Assembly: GCF_947166265.1 (NCBI RefSeq)
Contig: NZ_CAMVDO010000001.1
Location: 124,001-188,000, forward strand
Length of the DNA stretch: 64,000 nucleotides
Source of the DNA: an uncultured Fibrobacter sp.
Lineage (GTDB): Bacteria > Fibrobacterota > Fibrobacteria > Fibrobacterales > Fibrobacteraceae
Reading direction: 5' to 3'
In this document: positions 62,481 to 64,000 of the stretch, piece after piece
Layout of the letters: the number at the start of each line of letters is the position of its first letter
Numbering within the stretch: position 1 is the first letter of the stretch
The notes under the pieces: model-generated
Told to the model about the DNA's origin: nothing
The model's database searches: none
Seen by the model: the letters and a program-made list of their open reading frames with translations, nothing else
Position numbers and translations under genes: made by a program

Positions 62481-64000
62481 CTAATTCGTTTCCGTGCTAC
62501 CCGCGTTCAGCTTGATGTCCGGCAGATCCCTCACGTAAATCGAGAAACTCCAGCCCGCGGCAGGTCCCGTCGGGGTCCAGCTAAAGTCAAGTTGCCAGCA
62601 ATGCAACACTCGGTTGAACGTAAAGCTATGCGTCACGAAACGGCCTTCGTTATAGTTGTAGCGCGTACTGTAAGTCATTTCCCAGTTGCGCGTCGGTTGC
62701 AGGCTCGCGCTGATTCCCGTAGAATGCGACACCTGATCCTGGAACAAGTCCTTCGCTACACGCGTACTGCTAAAACTGTAGCTGTAGTCGAAGCCAAAAG
62801 TCCACTTGAGCATTTCGTACTTGCCCATCTGCGAAGGGAGGCCCCCATTGAATTCGCCGCTCCAGCTAAAGCGCTTCGAAAAATCGTAACCCCAGTAAGT
62901 GAGTTCCGGCACCTGCACCTTGTTCGGGTCATCGCTGAACTTGTGGTAAACGCTATGCCGCGTATAGATAGTGAACAAGTAGTCCGGCAAGATCTGGAAA
63001 CCGAACGAAGACGTAATGTCCGAGAACTGCAACGAGTCCGCCGCAAAGTTATACGAAACATTATGACGCGTCGTCAGGAGGCGGCGTGTACCGTACTGAT
63101 CCTCGACCGCCTTCGCCGTATCGCCCTTGGTGGTATCGGCAGCATGGCCCACCACCTTGAGGTACTTGATATCGAAGTCGTTGTTCAGTCCGAAGCCGAC
63201 CGTTTTCTGCTCTATCTGATAAGGAGTCTGCCCCAGGAGAGGGTGCGGAGCAAACTTTTTCACCGTATCGATTTCGGGCGCATACGTATAGGACACGCTC
63301 GGCGAAAGCACATGCCTTGCACCCGTGAAGCGTCCAATTTCAGGCACCCAAATGCCGTAAAGCTTGGTGTCCGCCGTAATGCTGTAATTGTGGTTATAGG
63401 CGACCTGACCGTATTCGTCATGTTCAGGGTCCAGGCTCATGTAACGCCTACGGTACTTGAGGGAATCCTCGGGATTGATCCAGCCCGTTCCCGTCCAGTA
63501 ACCCGTGAAGGTCGCACGCGGCGTGAGGTTGATGACATCGAAAATCGATCCCGAATAATCTACGGAATAGGTACCCGTGTAACCCACGTATTCCGCCGTC
63601 GTATCTTTCACGTTCACCGTATCGCGGGCACGACGCGTGTAATAGTTGAAACGGTTATTGAAGCTATAGTTGAACTTTTCCATGTAGCTGATAAACGAAC
63701 CGTCTTCGTAAGCTTCTTCGTCCTCGTCGTACTCGAACGTAAAAAGCTGTCCGCTCATACGGTACTGGATATCGGGAATTTCGCGTTCCATCATGTCGGT
63801 CACCAGGTTGTGGCTCTGGCGCGCCTTCACGGTCAAGCTCTTGTTGGTACCGAACTTGCCCGAATAAGTGAGCTGGGCATTCGCCTGCTGGTTCAAGATG
63901 GTTTCGGCATCGAGGGCCTTGTCCTTACGAATGCTCTGGCTAGAAACAAACGAACCCGAGCCGCTCAACGTCTGCTTTCCGTCGGGAGTCAAGTTCTGGT
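62481..64000 (-). CDS. LptD-like LPS-assembly outer-membrane protein (partial)
   Basis: The C-terminal ~505 residues of a large barrel; the frame stays open through the right edge, so the N-terminus is missing. Strands alternate throughout (NYSFNNRFNYYTRRARDT; FTGYWTGTGWINPEDS; HSTGISASLQPTRNWEMTYS). HSFTFNRVLHCWQLDFSW and, near the end, WSFSIYVRDLPDIKLN match the C-terminal part of LptD-type proteins (RLDLPDIKL). LptD inserts lipopolysaccharide in the outer leaflet. It is probably the first gene of the unit followed by maf, rodZ-like and hisB. A short palindromic gap of 76 bp (62405-62480) lies before maf. Confidence 0.75.
   Translation of the reverse strand, partial: QNLTPDGKQTLSGSGSFVSSQSIRKDKALDAETILNQQANAQLTYSGKFGTNKSLTVKARQSHNLVTDMMEREIPDIQYRMSGQLFTFEYDEDEEAYEDGSFISYMEKFNYSFNNRFNYYTRRARDTVNVKDTTAEYVGYTGTYSVDYSGSIFDVINLTPRATFTGYWTGTGWINPEDSLKYRRRYMSLDPEHDEYGQVAYNHNYSITADTKLYGIWVPEIGRFTGARHVLSPSVSYTYAPEIDTVKKFAPHPLLGQTPYQIEQKTVGFGLNNDFDIKYLKVVGHAADTTKGDTAKAVEDQYGTRRLLTTRHNVSYNFAADSLQFSDITSSFGFQILPDYLFTIYTRHSVYHKFSDDPNKVQVPELTYWGYDFSKRFSWSGEFNGGLPSQMGKYEMLKWTFGFDYSYSFSSTRVAKDLFQDQVSHSTGISASLQPTRNWEMTYSTRYNYNEGRFVTHSFTFNRVLHCWQLDFSWTPTGPAAGWSFSIYVRDLPDIKLNAGSTETN

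Noticed and set aside
1-64000. tRNA, rRNA genes or CRISPR arrays
   Set aside because: No cloverleaf, rRNA core sequence or regularly spaced identical repeats with unique spacers was found by eye. The tandem words near 18658 are degenerate and lack spacers.

Overview
The window looks like part of the chromosome of a Fibrobacter-type bacterium (Fibrobacterota). The basis is indirect: a glycoside hydrolase family 16 lipoprotein with a long Ser-rich linker, PorV-like and LptD-like outer-membrane proteins, a large secreted protein with a formylglycine-enzyme-type domain, glycogen phosphorylase, a double-length UvrA, and a complex I operon in a probable fumarate-respiring fermenter. No rRNA, tRNA or CRISPR array was seen, so the genus is an inference from gene content.

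Layout. 1-7.3 kb (minus strand): the classical rimP-nusA-infB-rbfA-truB-ribF translation cluster; ribF runs off the left edge. truB carries a ~90-codon in-frame insert made of intergenic-type repeats. 7.4-19.5 kb: a small membrane protein, a NUDT14-like Nudix hydrolase, a three-gene envelope operon (STAS protein, degenerate LytM-like protein, lipoprotein), a PorV/PorQ-like protein, a XerC/D recombinase, an outer-membrane barrel plus lipoprotein pair, a MATE transporter and ychF. 18.9-27.2 kb: a coupled pair (4-TM membrane protein and FGE-domain protein) and a 1766-residue tandem UvrA.

27.3-35.2 kb is an island-like region, visibly richer in A+T than its neighbours. It holds an Rpn/PD-(D/E)XK nuclease and a three-gene operon: an MmeI-like adenine methyltransferase with no recognisable nuclease motif, an SF2 helicase, and a GIY-YIG (T5orf172-type) nuclease. 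The helicase C-terminus and the nuclease N-terminus share a ~39-residue module. The operon is followed by a terminator palindrome and preceded by ~690 bp of gene-free DNA with several strong stem-loops. This is the best candidate in the window for a poorly described system, probably anti-phage or restriction-like.

35.2-49.6 kb (minus strand): a complex I operon, nuoBCDEFGHIJKLMN, with nuoA absent and several unusual subunits: NuoE with an FN3-like C-terminal domain, NuoH with an extra membrane segment pair, NuoM with an acidic tail and NuoB with a coiled-coil tail. 49.9-58.2 kb: a GGDEF/EAL protein, a ferredoxin/geranylgeranyl-reductase-type pair, an atypical SDR, glgP, a YbaK-type deacylase and the GH16 lipoprotein. 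58.2-64 kb: an OmpA-like protein, a major porin-like protein, then a minus-strand operon lptD-maf-rodZ-like-hisB with lptD running off the right edge.

Several intergenic gaps carry short dispersed palindromic repeats: a CCTTCG...CTCAGGGACC family, an AGACGAGAGA family, a TAGTGATTAGTGG family and others. One family also occurs inside truB. Very long antisense open frames opposite infB, glgP, uvrA and the nuo genes are codon-bias shadows and were not annotated.
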